A DNA stretch of 64,000 nt, taken from Zerene cesonia (taxonomy: Eukaryota > Arthropoda > Insecta > Lepidoptera > Pieridae). The stretch lies in NCBI RefSeq assembly GCF_012273895.1, contig NC_052109.1:3486432-3550431 (forward strand), read 5' to 3'. The notes under the pieces were generated by a model. It saw only the letters and a program-made list of their open reading frames with translations. It was not told where the DNA came from and ran no database searches. Positions 24,601-36,500 of the stretch are shown in pieces. The translations under genes and the position numbers were made by a program. The first letter of the stretch is position 1; each line of letters begins with the position of its first letter.

Positions 24601-27600
24601 CACTAGATATAAATACTGTAGAAATGTGTAGGAGATGTGAGGATTGAATGCACGATTAAATAAAGGTCGTACACGTATATAAGTTTTACACGTTTATTGT
24701 TCACATACACATAACAATTACATAAAATAGAAGGCACTAAAGGTTAAGCACTGGCACAAGCAGAAAGTTTACAGAGGCAAAAGTCACAAGCACAGAAGAA
24801 GAATAGTTATAAGAAATATTTAGCTAGCTTTTAATAGTAAGCGCGGCACGAGTATAAAAGCGACAAGTGTGTGGAAAAGCAACAAGCGCTCCGCGTCGAG
24901 GTCGATACCAGACTGCCTCTCTGCGGACGGCATGCGCTAGCGCAACGTGATGCGCCCCCCGCGCACGGCCCCCGCATCGTACGATGGGGCGGAGCTTAAC
25001 AAAACCTAACGGTATTCCTGAGCGTTAGTGATGAGCACCTGTCGATAAAAATGTTATCGATGGACATGCATCGATAACTTGTAATACTTATATAAATATC
25101 ATAAATATAATATAATATGTTTATATGTGATATGTGCAGTAATAATATTATTGTGACAGATAAATATTAAATATATAAAATAATAAAGGTAAGAAGCTAA
25201 AAGTAGGAAAGTTACCTACAATACAAACAAACATACAGATGTCTGTTTTTACGAGAATTTAATATCTAATGGAAAAAAAACATATGTTACAATCTATAAG
25301 TCTATATAAGTTATACTTAATGGACATAAACAGCTAAAAAGTTTGTTTGAACACAATCATTTCATAGACTACAGGCATTATTATAATTTATTATTGTAAA
25401 ATTTTCTCTACAGACATATTTGAATCATAAAAATATAAGCTGCGCCGCGCGGTTTCACTTGCGGACGAACTCATGGGCAAAAGCAAGTATTTCTATAGCT
25501 CATGTGTTATGCAGATGTTTAAGCTACATCACTGCCAAATGTCATCAAAATCCGTTAAAAGATTTTCGTGTGAAAGAGTAACTCATAAATATATTCTTAC
25601 AAACATACTTATTTATAATATGATTAAGATTGGTCCTACCTTCTTTTAAAAGTATCCAAGTGAGTCTTCAGTAACAGTAACGCCCTCTGTATACATTGGA
25701 GAGCGGCCTCTTCCGTCATGTGTTCATATATATTCTGTTTATCGGTCGTTTTTTCTTCTTTTCCATCATCGCACTTTATATCCTGATTCGAAGTGCCCTC
25801 ACCATCTTGACTTTTGGAAATTAGCCTCTCAGCCGCAGACGATAAATGAAACATGCACTTTGACACAAAATCATCCTCTTGCTGTAATTGCTGCCCCATA
25901 TAATAGCTGTTCAAGTACTGGATGGCACCCATTGATACATCTGTAAACCATGAAACTTCAGTAGAACAATTTGATAGATACAGTTGCAGTAAACAGGTAC
26001 TTGATTGAGAATGGATGAAAGTTTATTATGCTTTCTTATTAAACGTCTGAAATGAAATACTGTATCAGCACAAAGATAAGAATGGTAGATTAAATAAAGA
26101 TTAGGTATGCAATATCTGTAAACATTAAACAAACATTAGATTCTCTTTTATGTTTATTATACTGGATTTTATGCATCAAGTTACAGAATGCTCACCAGTA
26201 CTGTTGGCCCGCAGTGCAATCTTCCACAGATGGTCCATGGCCAGCGTGTGCGGGTGGTGGGCGTGGTGCGGATGGTGCGGGTGCGTGTCGCCCGCACCGA
26301 GCGCCATGCGTGCCAAGTTACATAGCTGCTGGTATAGGCTGAGGCCCATTATGCTGATTGTCTGTGAGGTCAAAGTGTTTTCTCTTTAAATTTTAAATGT
26401 ATGTAGAAAATACGCACTAGATGAGTGTATTAGATTGAAATAAATCTTAATTGTAATATAATTTGCAAAATAATACCGACTTTAACAATTAAAATTGTTC
26501 TGATCCCTAAGTTGAGCATATCCAACACAACAAAAAATCAATCTGACTTATAATATTAATTGAATATCAATTCAATTCACCTCGTTTTTGAAAAAGATTA
26601 TTTTTTTTTAATCTAAAGTCTTGTAGAACCATAAATTATATGCATTTACAATGTTTTGAGATTTAATCGAGTATTTCTTTTCACAATTCGCAACAAACTT
26701 CATTATTTAGTTAATTAGTACAAATTCTAAATCATTACCTCTGGATCAAGAGTAGGCATCTTTTCTACATATAAAAATCTCAGAGCATCCAATCCAAGCG
26801 CGTGTTGGTCGGGCGTCTTAGTGTGCGACAATAGCCATGAGTACAAACAGTCTGCACACTCACTGGTACCTTCTACCACAAGGCATTGCCACAGCTCCTC
26901 CACTTGTTCTACTGTGAGTCTGGATAACAACGTAAACATAAGTGAATTATCGACGATTTGTAGTCATAGTTTTTACACTCATCACATAAATCAAAATTAT
27001 CGAAAATTTTGTAACTTAATAGAATTATGTACCTAAAATGATGTGGAGATCCGACCGGCGAGAAAATAGCAGTAAGAAAGTGTAAGCGCACGGTTAACTC
27101 AGTTATGTGCGCGTAGTGCTGTGCCTCGCTTGCACCACTGGCACCTGCACTTGCACTAGCGCTCGCACTAGCTCGTTGCTTGACATAGTGACGCAGGTCC
27201 TCGAGAAACAATCGCATCATGCCACGTTCTCGCTCCGCCCACATTACCACCTAGTATTCGGGACATCATATGAAAATTAACCTTAGATAATATTTAAGAA
27301 ATAATAAACTTCAAGATGTTTAAAAAATAATTTAAATTTTTCTTATGTTAAACTTTTTTTTACATAGTTAGAAGTTATATGCTTTGAAAGAGTGTGATAA
27401 AATCGCAGTATCGTGTAAATATTATGTAAATATACTATGTTAACGCAATGTACCTGATGCATATCCATGCCACGCAATTGTTGAAAAGATGAAAACAATT
27501 TCGGCAACAGCCGAAGAGATACAGCAACAGACCTAAAAAGTCATGATTACAATTTACAAAATATCCATAAAATCTAAGTAATTGACTTCATTTATTACAA

Positions 27601-30600
27601 TACATATAATGAATTTGAACACAAACCTGTGATTCGCGAGGTTGTCTAGACAGCCTTCAATGAACTTAATTCTAATAAATTTATCTGTGCTGAAGCACAA
27701 CAGAGCACACAGAGCTTTTTCAGCCTCCAACGCGAGGCCTTCGCCGAGTTGTTCCTGAAATTATATGATTATGTTCCGTTACTTTGTAACTTTCTTTCTT
27801 GCGGCTCCCATTGAATTATTGAAGATTGAAGTGCAAGTTATTGCATGTACAGATAAAAAACAATTGATTCAAATAATTAATTTAATATGGTTTTATGTAC
27901 TCTCTTTCACAACTAAGTTTTTGTTATGTAGCCACTATATAGTATAGATGAAATGATAATTTTTAATTTTTATAAGTTAAAATTACGTTGTTTTTTTACA
28001 TTTTTTTATGTCAGCAAATGATATTTGTAAATAACACTATGTATAATGTGTTGCAATATATCATACAATAGCGCCGTCCTGCAGCAGGTCCCACAGCAGC
28101 GTGTTGCCGGGCCGGCACACGTCGTCCACGCTGAAGGGCAGCGCGCCGCCCGCCGCCACGCCCAGCGCGAGCGCGCCCACGCCGTACTCGGGGATACACT
28201 GCGCCTGCGCAGCCAACGTCTCGCATAAACACTTTGCACACATATATCATTATATATATTTTTTTTATTTTTATTAGCAAGATTATGTACAGAAATCACT
28301 TTTAAATTCGTTAACTAATGCCTAAACTTTAAAGAATAGAAAAAATTTGATCACGGGGCGGGACCTGCGTCCTTTTGCCAAACCGTAGCAACGCATAGCC
28401 TCTCGGCCACCCGTAATCCTGTCTCAGTAATAGAATTTGTTCTACTCTTTCGGTTTCATGTGCCTTAAGGAACACCCCACGCCATCTATTAAAATGATTA
28501 ATATATAAACCATTCCAATGCTATAAATCTAAAAATCAAACTAATGTGTATGTAATGTTATGATTCAGTCGGCAGGTGAGTATACCATAAATTGGCAGTG
28601 TGGTGCGATATAATGATGAATGCTCTCCAACAAAGTTGGAACATACCTGAGCCGCAAGTCTAGCCAGTTCTTCCTCACATGCAGAGTCATCCTCATCGAG
28701 ATCAGGAAGACGGTGCGAGTGCGGTGAAACCGCTGATGACGCACTGCCCTCTTCCTCTGAACGTCGCTTGTAACTCTCGAGGAGACGGAGTTCCATTAAT
28801 CTTCTATACAAAACATACAAAACGCTAATAAATATCTTAGTATATGTTTTACTTGCTAATAAAAGAAGGGTTATGAAGGAAACCACAAGTATTTTCCTTT
28901 TTTTTTTAATGCTTAAGCCTATCTATATAAATAACAATTTAAAAGTAATGTTTGACTATATCTCCATCTATTACAGGTATACACTAAACAATTTAGGAGA
29001 ACATCTGTGATGTTTGAATAATATAAGATAGAAATTTGATTGAGCGTGCTAATCTCATGATCAAGTGGATCAATTTTGACTGCTGGATAGCTTCTTGAAA
29101 AGTAATCCCGTGTGCCATAAGCTATACATGTACGACGGGCAATACTGACGCGAACCATTTGTTAAAGATGTATCTTAAATAAAGAAGGTGTGAAGCAGAA
29201 TTACTTACCTTGCATCAACATTATCGCAGAGCAATTGACAGTGTGCAGTATCACTTCCAGACGACTCTTCCTCCACTTCCGACACTGACTCTGCGAGCTC
29301 GGCAGTTTTTAATTGCGCTGCTATTTGATTAATATTTCAATACAATTAAAAATAAAAGTTAATACATAAATGATCAAAATTGGATACTATTTCAATAAAT
29401 TGATTTTATTGCAATCGATAACGATAAAAATCTATTGTAATAAATTTTGTTTGGGACATATGAAATATATAATGTTTATTTCGTAATGAAGTGTATGGAC
29501 CATGCACTCACGGAAATGCCTGGGCTTGCCGGGCTTGTGTCGCTTCTTGTACAGCTTCTTCTTGCGCGGCCGCAGCAGCTCTTCGGGGCCACTGCTCGCG
29601 CTGCCGCTGCTGCCGGCGCGCTTGTTACGTCTGTAAATGATAATTTGATTACCAAGTTAGCCAACATCAGTTGACAATTATTAATTAAAAAACAGAAATT
29701 TTATGCATTTCATAAAATAATATTATTGCAATGGTAAAAATAATTATCTGAACTAGTAAAATTGGACCATCGTGTAAGGTTTTATTTTACCTTGAATAAA
29801 GTTGATTCAATTCAATGTACAAGTTTGTTTTTTGTGAGAGGCAACAGAGCACAGGTTGATGGTAAGTGAGCAGCGTCGCCCATCACAACGCCAGGGACTT
29901 TTACGTAACGTGACGTAATGTGACGTTACGCAATATTTGATGATTCTTTTACTTCGTATATAGTTTAGGTTTAGTAATAAAACCTTACTTACTTTTGACA
30001 TGATTTAAGAGTTGCGCAATCCTTTTTGGTAAGTTCTTCACCCTCTCGAAGCCATTCTTGTTCAGCTAAAATTAATATAAAAATTTTGTATGAAATTAAT
30101 TTTTTTTTTGTTATCTTATATAATATTGTAAATATTTTTATAAATATATTAAAGATTTTTTTTTCCGAATTTTTTTCATTAAAATTTTACCTGTCAACTC
30201 CCGCTGATGTTTACTTTGCTTCCGTGGTGTGGGACCGGCCTCTTCACCTGATGTACTCAGCTCTTCACACTAGAAAGTGTAATTTTTAGTAATGTTTACA
30301 AATGTATCATGAATATAACTTAAAAAAAAATTGGAAAAGAGTGTTGATTTTGTGTACAAATCCAATAAAAACTATAGTTCATGTTGCATCTAAAAATTAA
30401 AACCATAAAATGTTAGAAAACATTGCAATTAATGAACAGAGACTCACGGGATCATCGTCCGAGTTGGTCTGGTCCATACTGACGCTAGCCTCAGACGACG
30501 AGCGGTGCGGCTTGCAGGCGGGCGGCGGCAGGCGCGGCGGCTCTCCCGCCGGGCTGCCCGCGCCGCGCCCGCGCGTCCACATCGCGCGCATCAGCGCTGA

Positions 30601-33011
30601 CGCTAGGTACAGACTCTGGAACGCAAACATAATAATAATACCAATGTAATGCAAAATACTCGCGGCTTAAATTTATATGTTTCGATAAAAAATATATAAC
30701 AAAAATCTTAATTTTATTGAAACACATTGTGTAAGGATATTGAAATATAATATTGGTTTGGAGTTTAACAAAACATTCATGTAAATAAAGGTGTTTTAAG
30801 GGTAGTTGGCAATTGTATGTGAGTGACAATAACCTGTTCAGTATGTTCCTTAGGAGGTAAAGCACACAGAAGACTATAGAGATGGGCACATGGCTTTGGA
30901 GACAGAGCTCTAATGAATCCTGGCAGTAGGTCATACACTTGACGTCCACAGTGCTTTAGTTGAGCTGCCGCCCAGACCAGCTCTACATGTTCTGAGGTGA
31001 CTTGACCCTCCACAGCTAGGAACTTGAGGATCATGTGGGACTGTTTGATAACCTAGAATTTTTTTTTATTATTATAACAAGCACATGTATCAATTTAAAT
31101 ATTCAATTTTATCATTACCAAAAATTTATACCCAAAATTTTGTGTATGGTAAAATTTTGTTGATCTAAGTGTGTAGGCAAACTAGTATAAATGAAACAAT
31201 ATGAAAAAATCAAATGAATTGCAACAACAAAACTTTATATTCAGAGTCATTTAGATGTGCAATTTTATAGCCAGAATCACTAGTTTAATAACTGCATGAT
31301 ATCAAATAAAAATTTTGTTTGATTTGTCTTCTCACCTCAACATGCAAATTTGGTCCAAACAAATGTTCAATGATGTTATTGAATGATAACCAAGCAGCTA
31401 ATTGCTGTCCAGCCACTTCTGCATCAGCTGCTGATTCTCCCGCACACAGTTCATTGTGAGCAGCTATATGAGCATTGATCTGGGCTATACCAGCTAACCT
31501 CATTGTTAAAGTACTGCTATTAAAGTATTTGAAAGCCAGTGCAAGCCCATCTTCATCAAAGGCAAGCGGTGAATCTAGTGGCTCTTTTGCTGCACCCCAC
31601 ATGAAATCTAGAAGAGAAATACATTGCTTTGTAAATGCATTACATTTAATACATTGGTACAATTATTCAGTATGTAATTTTAATATAAAATATGAATATT
31701 TAAGATTTTTTATCTAATTTTTGCTCAAATGTCCCATAGAACAAAGTGAAAAATAATATTAAATATATTAAACTTGCTGTACTAAATTGTGTCTATATAA
31801 ATTTTTAAGGTAACTTACCCGCCATTGATTTCACTGCAGGGACTCTTAAGTCTTTATCCTCTAAGCTACACATGTATTTGAGTATTTTGCTCCGTAAAGG
31901 CATGAATTGTTGAGCTACAGCTCTAAAATTCAACCAAAGTTTCAAATTTCCTACTGCTGCTACAATTGCATGTGCCATAGACAGTGGTAGTGTGCTTGCT
32001 GTGGCATGTTCAAATACAGCAGTCATTGCACAGACCCCACCCAATTTACAAAATAAATTTACATTTCTCAATAAATATGGTGGTATCTCAGTATCATGCA
32101 AGTCACAATATGAGCTTAGATTCGATATTTCTTGAGCGGAGAGATCATCAAGTCTACTCAAAGTGGAGTGCTTGCAAGCTAAGTACAATGGAAAGTTATG
32201 AAGAAAAACTTTTGACACAATGTGTAAGAGTTTTTCTCTCTGTTGTATGGGCCATGGCTCATTCTCTGTACTTGTGGATAACTTTTCCGTTTTTGATACA
32301 TCGTTAGAACTCTGTTCACTGGGCTCTGGTTTTTTTGTACTCTCATGTTTTAAATCTTCCACAGATTTTTCATCACTCTCATCATTCTTTGTTGAGCTAT
32401 TCTTCTCATCCTTTGGTATCTCGAGACTGGTATCTGACGAATTATTTGGTGGACTATCTGATGCAGCAATTAGTTCATCTTTGAGTAATTTGAGTTGAAA
32501 TACAGAAAGACAAATAATACTTTGCACAACAAGATAAAATCTTTCAAAATTTTTAACGTCACGGTAGCAACACATACATTGCCTGCAAAACATACAAAAT
32601 GAGCATAAAAATAGTTGTAAATAAAACGTGTATAAAAGTTTTTTAACTGGCTTCCAAGGCAACGACGTTTTATAAAATATGGAGAACATTTCGAAATGTA
32701 CACAAATAGAAAAAATATATTACCTTTGTGGCCAGGAAAGAATGTAATTTAATACTGTTTCAAGCTCAGTCTGACTTATTGAGGGATATTGGGACACATC
32801 GTCGGTTAGTCGCGTTTCGCCTAAAATTAAGAAAAATATAAATAAGAACCTTCACAATTCTTCATACCGGTTTAATTTAAACCAATAGGATTATTTTAGA
32901 GTCGATATATACAAATTAATATTGTGCAAAGTGAATAAACCACAAAATTTCGAAACAATGTCCCTTACAGTTAACTAAAAGATGTGAGAACTCCGAACAA
33001 ACATCACACAT
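5143..33011 (-). CDS. USP34: Ubiquitin carboxyl-terminal hydrolase 34 (puffyeye homologue)
   Basis: This is a giant C19-family deubiquitinase reconstructed as 60 exons with consistent phases, about 9,990 coding bases and 3,330 codons, compared with about 3,500 residues in human USP34. It starts MCDVCSEFSHLL, like the human start MCENCADL. Long alpha-helical repeat-like flanks surround a USP core at about residues 1,745-2,085. The Cys box is GLTNLGATCYMAS (catalytic Cys near 1,763), a CYTCSHC zinc knuckle follows, and the His box is GTADGGHYYSF (His near 2,037), then LFNDAEV. Known family members remove ubiquitin from Wnt-pathway axin and from Myc-related substrates, but those roles are inferred here from homology only. 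The apparent stop is TGA at 5143-5145, supported by copy B. The 10-N filler at 5173-5182 stands for 9 bases and falsely shifts the frame in this copy. ALG12 diverges from it 541 bp upstream. Confidence 0.95.
5173..5182. other. 10-N gap inside the last USP34 exon
   Basis: Copy B has nine bases here (GC-rich, within 55964-55972) encoding three residues. Ten Ns therefore shift the frame and make the terminal reading frame appear to run on through the 3' minisatellite. Treat it as a filler, not as real length. Confidence 0.9.
5775..6414. repeat. Local duplicate of intron 58 and an exon fragment around a 10-N gap
   Basis: Bases 5775-6070 carry intron 58 and the first 33 bases of exon 58 in one version. 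After ten Ns (6071-6080) the same intron starts again in a second version (6081-6414) that has about 100 extra bases (near 6118-6212), and exon 58 follows complete. Copy B has only the first version. The pattern fits two alleles laid side by side during assembly, so the exon fragment at 6038-6070 is not an extra exon. Confidence 0.85.
10133..10317 (-). mobile_element. Interspersed repeat (CTAGCTGCGCCCCGCGG type), copy A only
   Basis: Read on the minus strand it begins near AACTAGCTGCGCCCCGCGG and ends in an AT-rich tail. The same element occurs at 44513-44700 in the other orientation, nearly unchanged. At the equivalent site in copy B (about 60512) the insertion is missing and flanking bases are joined, so it is an insertion present in only one version. 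It lies in USP34 intron 48. I do not assign a named family. It is a short non-autonomous retroelement-like repeat. Confidence 0.8.
10713..10917 (-). mobile_element. tRNA-derived SINE, copy A
   Basis: Read on the minus strand, the head starts GCCTCCTTGGTACAGTGG, a polymerase III A-box-like sequence, followed by GGGTGCAATTCCCGG, a B-box-like sequence, then a T-rich break and a body ending near 10713. This is the layout of a SINE with a tRNA head. It lies in USP34 intron 47. The copy B counterpart lacks about 59 bases of the body (10717-10775) but shares the insertion site, so the insertion predates the divergence of the two versions. Confidence 0.75.
11780..11845. repeat. GATA-repeat-bearing insertion, copy A only
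   Basis: A run of TAGA units and about 50 further bases sits in USP34 intron 45 and has no counterpart in copy B (near 61915). It resembles the tail of a retroelement but is too short to classify. Confidence 0.5.
13758..13963 (+). mobile_element. Interspersed repeat (CTAGCTGCGCCCC type), copy A only
   Basis: It begins ACTAGCTGCGCCCCTCGG and ends TTATAATATTAGTAGGA, sharing its first half with the elements at 10133-10317 and 44513-44700 and having a different second half. It lies in USP34 intron 41. Copy B lacks it cleanly near 63850, so it is a second presence/absence difference between the two versions. Confidence 0.8.
14642..14890 (+). repeat. Interspersed repeat beginning GCCCGCGGCT, USP34 intron 38
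   Basis: It shares an ordered set of motifs with 21425-21640: GCCCGCGGCTxCGTAxGCGTT, a short AT middle, then TTTAAGCATACATAGGGA and GACAGAGAAAG. The two copies are clearly diverged members of one family on the same strand. The family is not named. Confidence 0.6.
15170..15315 (+). repeat. Fragment of the CTAGCTGCGCCCC-type repeat
   Basis: It holds the second half of the element seen complete at 44513-44700 (AAAAAATAGATGTT, a region with TTTTATGAGAATCGG, and ACGAGAATTTTAT) but lacks the GC-rich start. It is a decayed fragment in USP34 intron 37. Confidence 0.5.
15418..15620 (+). mobile_element. Non-LTR retrotransposon 3' tail ending in a GAT repeat
   Basis: The block ends in CAGCAGTGGGAACATGTATGG, GCTGATGATGATG and then about ten GAT units, a tail seen very often in lepidopteran genomes. 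A short body precedes it. No reverse-transcriptase coding remains. The GAT run gives a spurious poly-histidine ORF on the minus strand. Confidence 0.65.
16564..16698. repeat. CA-rich alternating purine-pyrimidine tract next to a USP34 splice donor
   Basis: On the minus strand the GTGAGT donor of exon 35 (the His-box exon) is followed at once by about 130 bases of CA, CG and TA dinucleotides. The tract could form Z-DNA, or CA-rich intronic RNA that binds hnRNP L-type splicing factors. That role is inference. Confidence 0.6.
21425..21640 (+). repeat. Interspersed repeat, same family as 14642-14890
   Basis: It begins near TAGCCCGCGGCTTCG and holds TTTAAGCATACATAGGGA and GACAGAGAAAG in the same order as 14642-14890. 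It sits in USP34 intron 24. Confidence 0.6.
23625..24245. other. USP34 intron 19, no gene seen
   Basis: The 621 bases are mostly AT-rich. A less AT-rich patch at about 23815-23935 may be a decayed repeat but could not be classified. Confidence 0.5.
24500..25040 (-). mobile_element. LTR-like block in USP34 intron 18 (tentative)
   Basis: Read on the minus strand, a GC-rich segment beginning near TGTTAAGCTCCGCC leads through GGCAGTCTGG (an initiator-like CAGTC), then AT-rich sequence and an AATAAA hexamer at about 24694-24699. That order of initiator and poly(A) signal is typical of an LTR. I could not find matched terminal TG/CA ends with a target-site duplication, and a GTATAAAAG on the plus strand at about 24852 is an alternative core promoter. 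Base composition differs sharply from the surrounding intron. Confidence 0.3.
25437..25625 (+). repeat. Diverged CTGCGCCGCGCGGTTTCAC repeat
   Basis: It starts GCTGCGCCGCGCGGTTTCAC and ends AACATACTTATTTATAATA, the same layout as the element at 13758-13963 but much diverged. It lies in USP34 intron 18, directly before exon 18. Confidence 0.6.
25640..33011 (-). other. USP34: USP34 exon map, exons 1-18 (N-terminal third)
   Basis: Exons, 5' to 3' on the minus strand: 32969-33011 (ATG at 33009-33011), 32724-32820, 31819-32582, 31336-31607, 30834-31052, 30448-30615, 30191-30269, 29993-30065, 29512-29630, 29209-29320, 28647-28803, 28067-28204, 27627-27754, 27454-27532, 27033-27250, 26739-26919, 26196-26361, 25640-25940. 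Each has an AG acceptor and GT donor and joins in frame. Recognisable family blocks are LNYILSWPQRQCMCC across exons 2-3, FGPNLHVE at the end of exon 4, and VWAAAQLKHC in exon 5. Exon 3 carries an acidic, Lys/Ser-rich stretch. Exon 10 has a NAGNAG acceptor, so its edge is 29317 or 29320. Confidence 0.85.
28340..28480 (-). repeat. Possible tRNA-derived SINE fragment
   Basis: On the minus strand GGTGGCCGAGAGG resembles the A box of a leucine or serine tRNA, and AGGTCCCGCCCCG some 50 bases on is a poor B box. It is not a functional tRNA because no acceptor stem closes. It lies in USP34 intron 11. Confidence 0.35.
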
Positions 33012-33552
33012 TCTCAAAGTTTTGATTGAATATGGAGCGAAATATTGTTATAATATTGTCGCAACTATTGTTTTGTTTGAGATATTGATCATTATTGATA
33101 TTTTCGTATCAGAAAACGAACACTGCCTTTGAAATGTCAAAGAATCCGTTCCTCCATTGTTGACGATACTTGTCAAAGCAACGTTCGGATACCTTCAGAA
33201 ATTACACCGTCATATATGTGCGTGAATATTATTCTACTCACCCTATTTAAAGTTCTAGTAGAATACATAATGTGATTGGTGAATGTGAATTATTGTATTA
33301 GAAGAACATAAAAATGTGAATAGTCCTATGAGCAACACTACTACCTACCTAGTACCAACACCTACCTATTCGATATTATGAAATTCAAAATATTTTATCT
33401 GTGTTTAAATGACATTTGACTGCATCAGATTCATGTCATACTCCACTCGACAGCTGATTGTTATAAATATTTTGACACCTCCGAGCATAATGTGACGATG
33501 TGTATGATGGGTTAATATGTATCGACGATTTATTTTTTTTTAAATAAAAGAA
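33012..33552. promoter_or_regulatory. Divergent USP34 / ALG12 promoter region
   Basis: These 541 bases separate the USP34 ATG (minus) from the ALG12 ATG (plus), so both promoters must overlap here or lie in 5' introns. I saw no canonical TATA box or perfect TATCGATA element. A short ATG-to-TAA frame at 33517-33543 lies ten bases before the ALG12 ATG and could act as a small upstream ORF if transcription starts before it. Confidence 0.6.
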
Positions 33553-36500
33553 ATGGTGCAATTACTGTATATTGTGTCCAGCTTACACGTTCTTTTGTGT
33601 CCATTCACTAAAGTTGAAGAAAGTTTTAATATACAAGCATTTCATGATATTTTATATCACCGCTTTAACCTGTCGGAGGTATATTGAGAATATCTAATTT
33701 TGGATTCATAAGTTACGTACTGAGATAAAATTATTAATCTATTTTTTCCAGTACGATCATAATGAATTCCCGGGTGTTGTACCGCGAACATTTATTGGAC
33801 CGCTCGTTATTTCAACGCTATCTTCACCTGTTGTGCTTTTCTTACATTTGTTCGGTATAAATAAATTTTGGACGCAGTATGTCGGTGAGTATTTGTGTTT
33901 ATGGAAGTGTTGACGTCAATTCTTATAGCTATCATAATAAATATTGTTTTGTGAAATACCCTCGTTGTTTTTGTATTGTTTCAGTACGTCTAACTTTAGC
34001 ACTCACTGTAATAGCAGCATGGAGTCGTCTCCGAAACACCCTTCAAAAACTTTATGGAAACACTTTTGCATGGTGGTTCACTACAATTACAGCATCGCAG
34101 TATCATTTTATGTTCTATATGAGCCGTCCATTACCTAATATCATGGCTTTGCCCCTTGGTAAGTAACTGCAAATTTGTTTGCATTCATATTGTTACAATA
34201 AAATTTATACTGAAGTAAAAAGATATGTTTAAAGATTTAATATCTCTGTTTGCAGTTTTACTCGCATTTGATGGCTGGCTATCAGGAAAATATAAACAAT
34301 TCATTATATCAGCTGGTGCAGCGATAGTGATATTTAGATCAGAGCTAGCCATGTTATTTGGTGTGTTTTTGTTAATTGATTTATATTTCAAGAAAATCAC
34401 AATATTTGAGTAAGTTTATCATTGTATTAATCAGATTTGAAATGAACCAATGACATTGAAAAATTAAAATACATATTTTTTAAAACTCCTAAGCATAGGA
34501 TGATGTATGTTTACATTTTTAACTTTTTCTTATGCCAATTATAAAAAGTTCAAATACATTGCATTGTTTACAGGTTTATGAAAATTGTAGCACCAGCTGG
34601 AGCAGGTCTTGTACTTCTAACAGTTGTTATTGATTCCATATTCTGGGGCCGTTTGGTTTGGCCCGAAGCAGAAGTTTTCTGGTTCAACACAGTATTGAAT
34701 AAAAGCTCAGATTGGGGTGTATCCTTTTTAAAGTATTAGTACCTGGATTTTTTTTTTGTTTTTTTATAAATTGTGTCTTAAAAACTTAATTATTCGCCAA
34801 AAAATAGTATTATTATTCGCCAATAGATGTCAGGAAGAGTCATAATAAATTGGGACTACTCAAACGCCTCCTATTTGTTAAAAAAGTAAGTTTAAGTCAA
34901 TAAAACACAAATGTGACATTTTCTAAAAAAGATTCCTATCTAGATCGATTTATCGCCCCCGAAACCCCCTATATACTAAATTTCATGAAAATAGCTGGAC
35001 AATTGAAATAACATATGGGCAACTTTTTATCCCGATATTCCTACGGGATGCGGACTTACGCGGGTGAAACCGCGGGGCGCAGCTAGTTTAATATATAGAT
35101 TAAAAACTTTTTTTAATTTAGAATTCATGAAAGCATTCAATTATATAGCAGTAATGATATTTAATTTTGTGTTTCATTCAAATCTTTTAGAAGCTATTTT
35201 TATACTTATACATATTCAAGAATATTCTTACAGTTATTTTATTTGAGAACTTCTACCATTGTAGTCACTTTTAAATTTCCTTAAATATTTTTTGACAGAC
35301 ATCACCATTTCTCTGGTACTTTTACTCAGCACTTCCCCGTGGTCTAGGTCCAAGTATTATTTTGATACCTGTTGGCTTATACCTAGACAAACGAGTAATT
35401 CCTATAGCTGTTTCAACATTTGTTTATATACTGCTTTTTTCATTTCTGCCCCATAAAGAGTTAAGATTTATTATTTACGTTTTTCCACTTCTCAACGTGT
35501 CATCAGCTATAACATGTTCTTATGTGTAAGTTGCTCTTTTTATTTAAACATTTTGTATTAAATCGTCTAAATATAATTCTTAATCAACATTGGCATAAGC
35601 ATTATTTCTTAAGTAGTTTTTCAATTTGTCTAGATCAAACAATGTGAAGTAGAAGCAGTCATCGATGTTAATATTCTGTTGATTGCATTGAACTCCAATT
35701 TTAATGGATGGGGTGACAAAATTTGAGGGTTGGTTGTATAGAATACTATACAAAAAATTTTGAAAACAATCTCTCAACCATGCTATCAATGCGTTTTGCT
35801 ATTGATTAATGCTAAGAAAACTTTCGTAAGTGTTGAATACTCATGAGATGTTTAAGATATAGAAAATTTATTTTAACTAGTAATATGTAAAATAATCCTT
35901 ATCCTGTAAAAACAAACTGGAGCAACTTCATCTACCTAAATGAAATTTGCTCATTACTGTACCTGGTATGGATTTGTTTCAAATAAGTAGCAATCTAGCA
36001 TAAAAATATAGATTATTCTAATATACAGAAATTAGTTGCACTGAATAGTTATTAGCGACATTTGTGTACTAATAACTGCACACAACCACCTTGTTTGATT
36101 TAGAGCAAATAATGTTTAATGTCACAGACCACAGCTCTTAATAGTAAATAAATTACTATAATCTTCAACATTACCACGAAAGTATATTTTTTTATTCATG
36201 CATTGTAAAGTAGATACGTTAAACACATTCATTTTAAATTTATAAATTCTCTAAAAGAATAAATGCGCCAAGGAAACGACTGAAGGTATAAAATCGTAAC
36301 TTTTATATTATTTCAGATATATTCGGCGAACCAAATCACCAATATATGAATTGCTATTTTGGGGATTAATGATAATAATAATTTGTAATATAGTATTTAC
36401 TGCCACTCTTGTATTGGTAGCCATGACCAACTATCCTGGAGGAGTAGGGATTACTCGGTATGAATAATTTGTTTTCAATGTAGCTTTTGAGTCGACATTA

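Noticed and set aside
24228..24647. Plus-strand 139-residue ORF
   Set aside because: It is a shadow of USP34 exon 19 extended into the intron. It has no domain and no splice support.
28340..28480. A functional tRNA gene
   Set aside because: A-box-like sequence is present but there is no closed acceptor stem and the B box is poor, so it is listed only as a possible SINE fragment.
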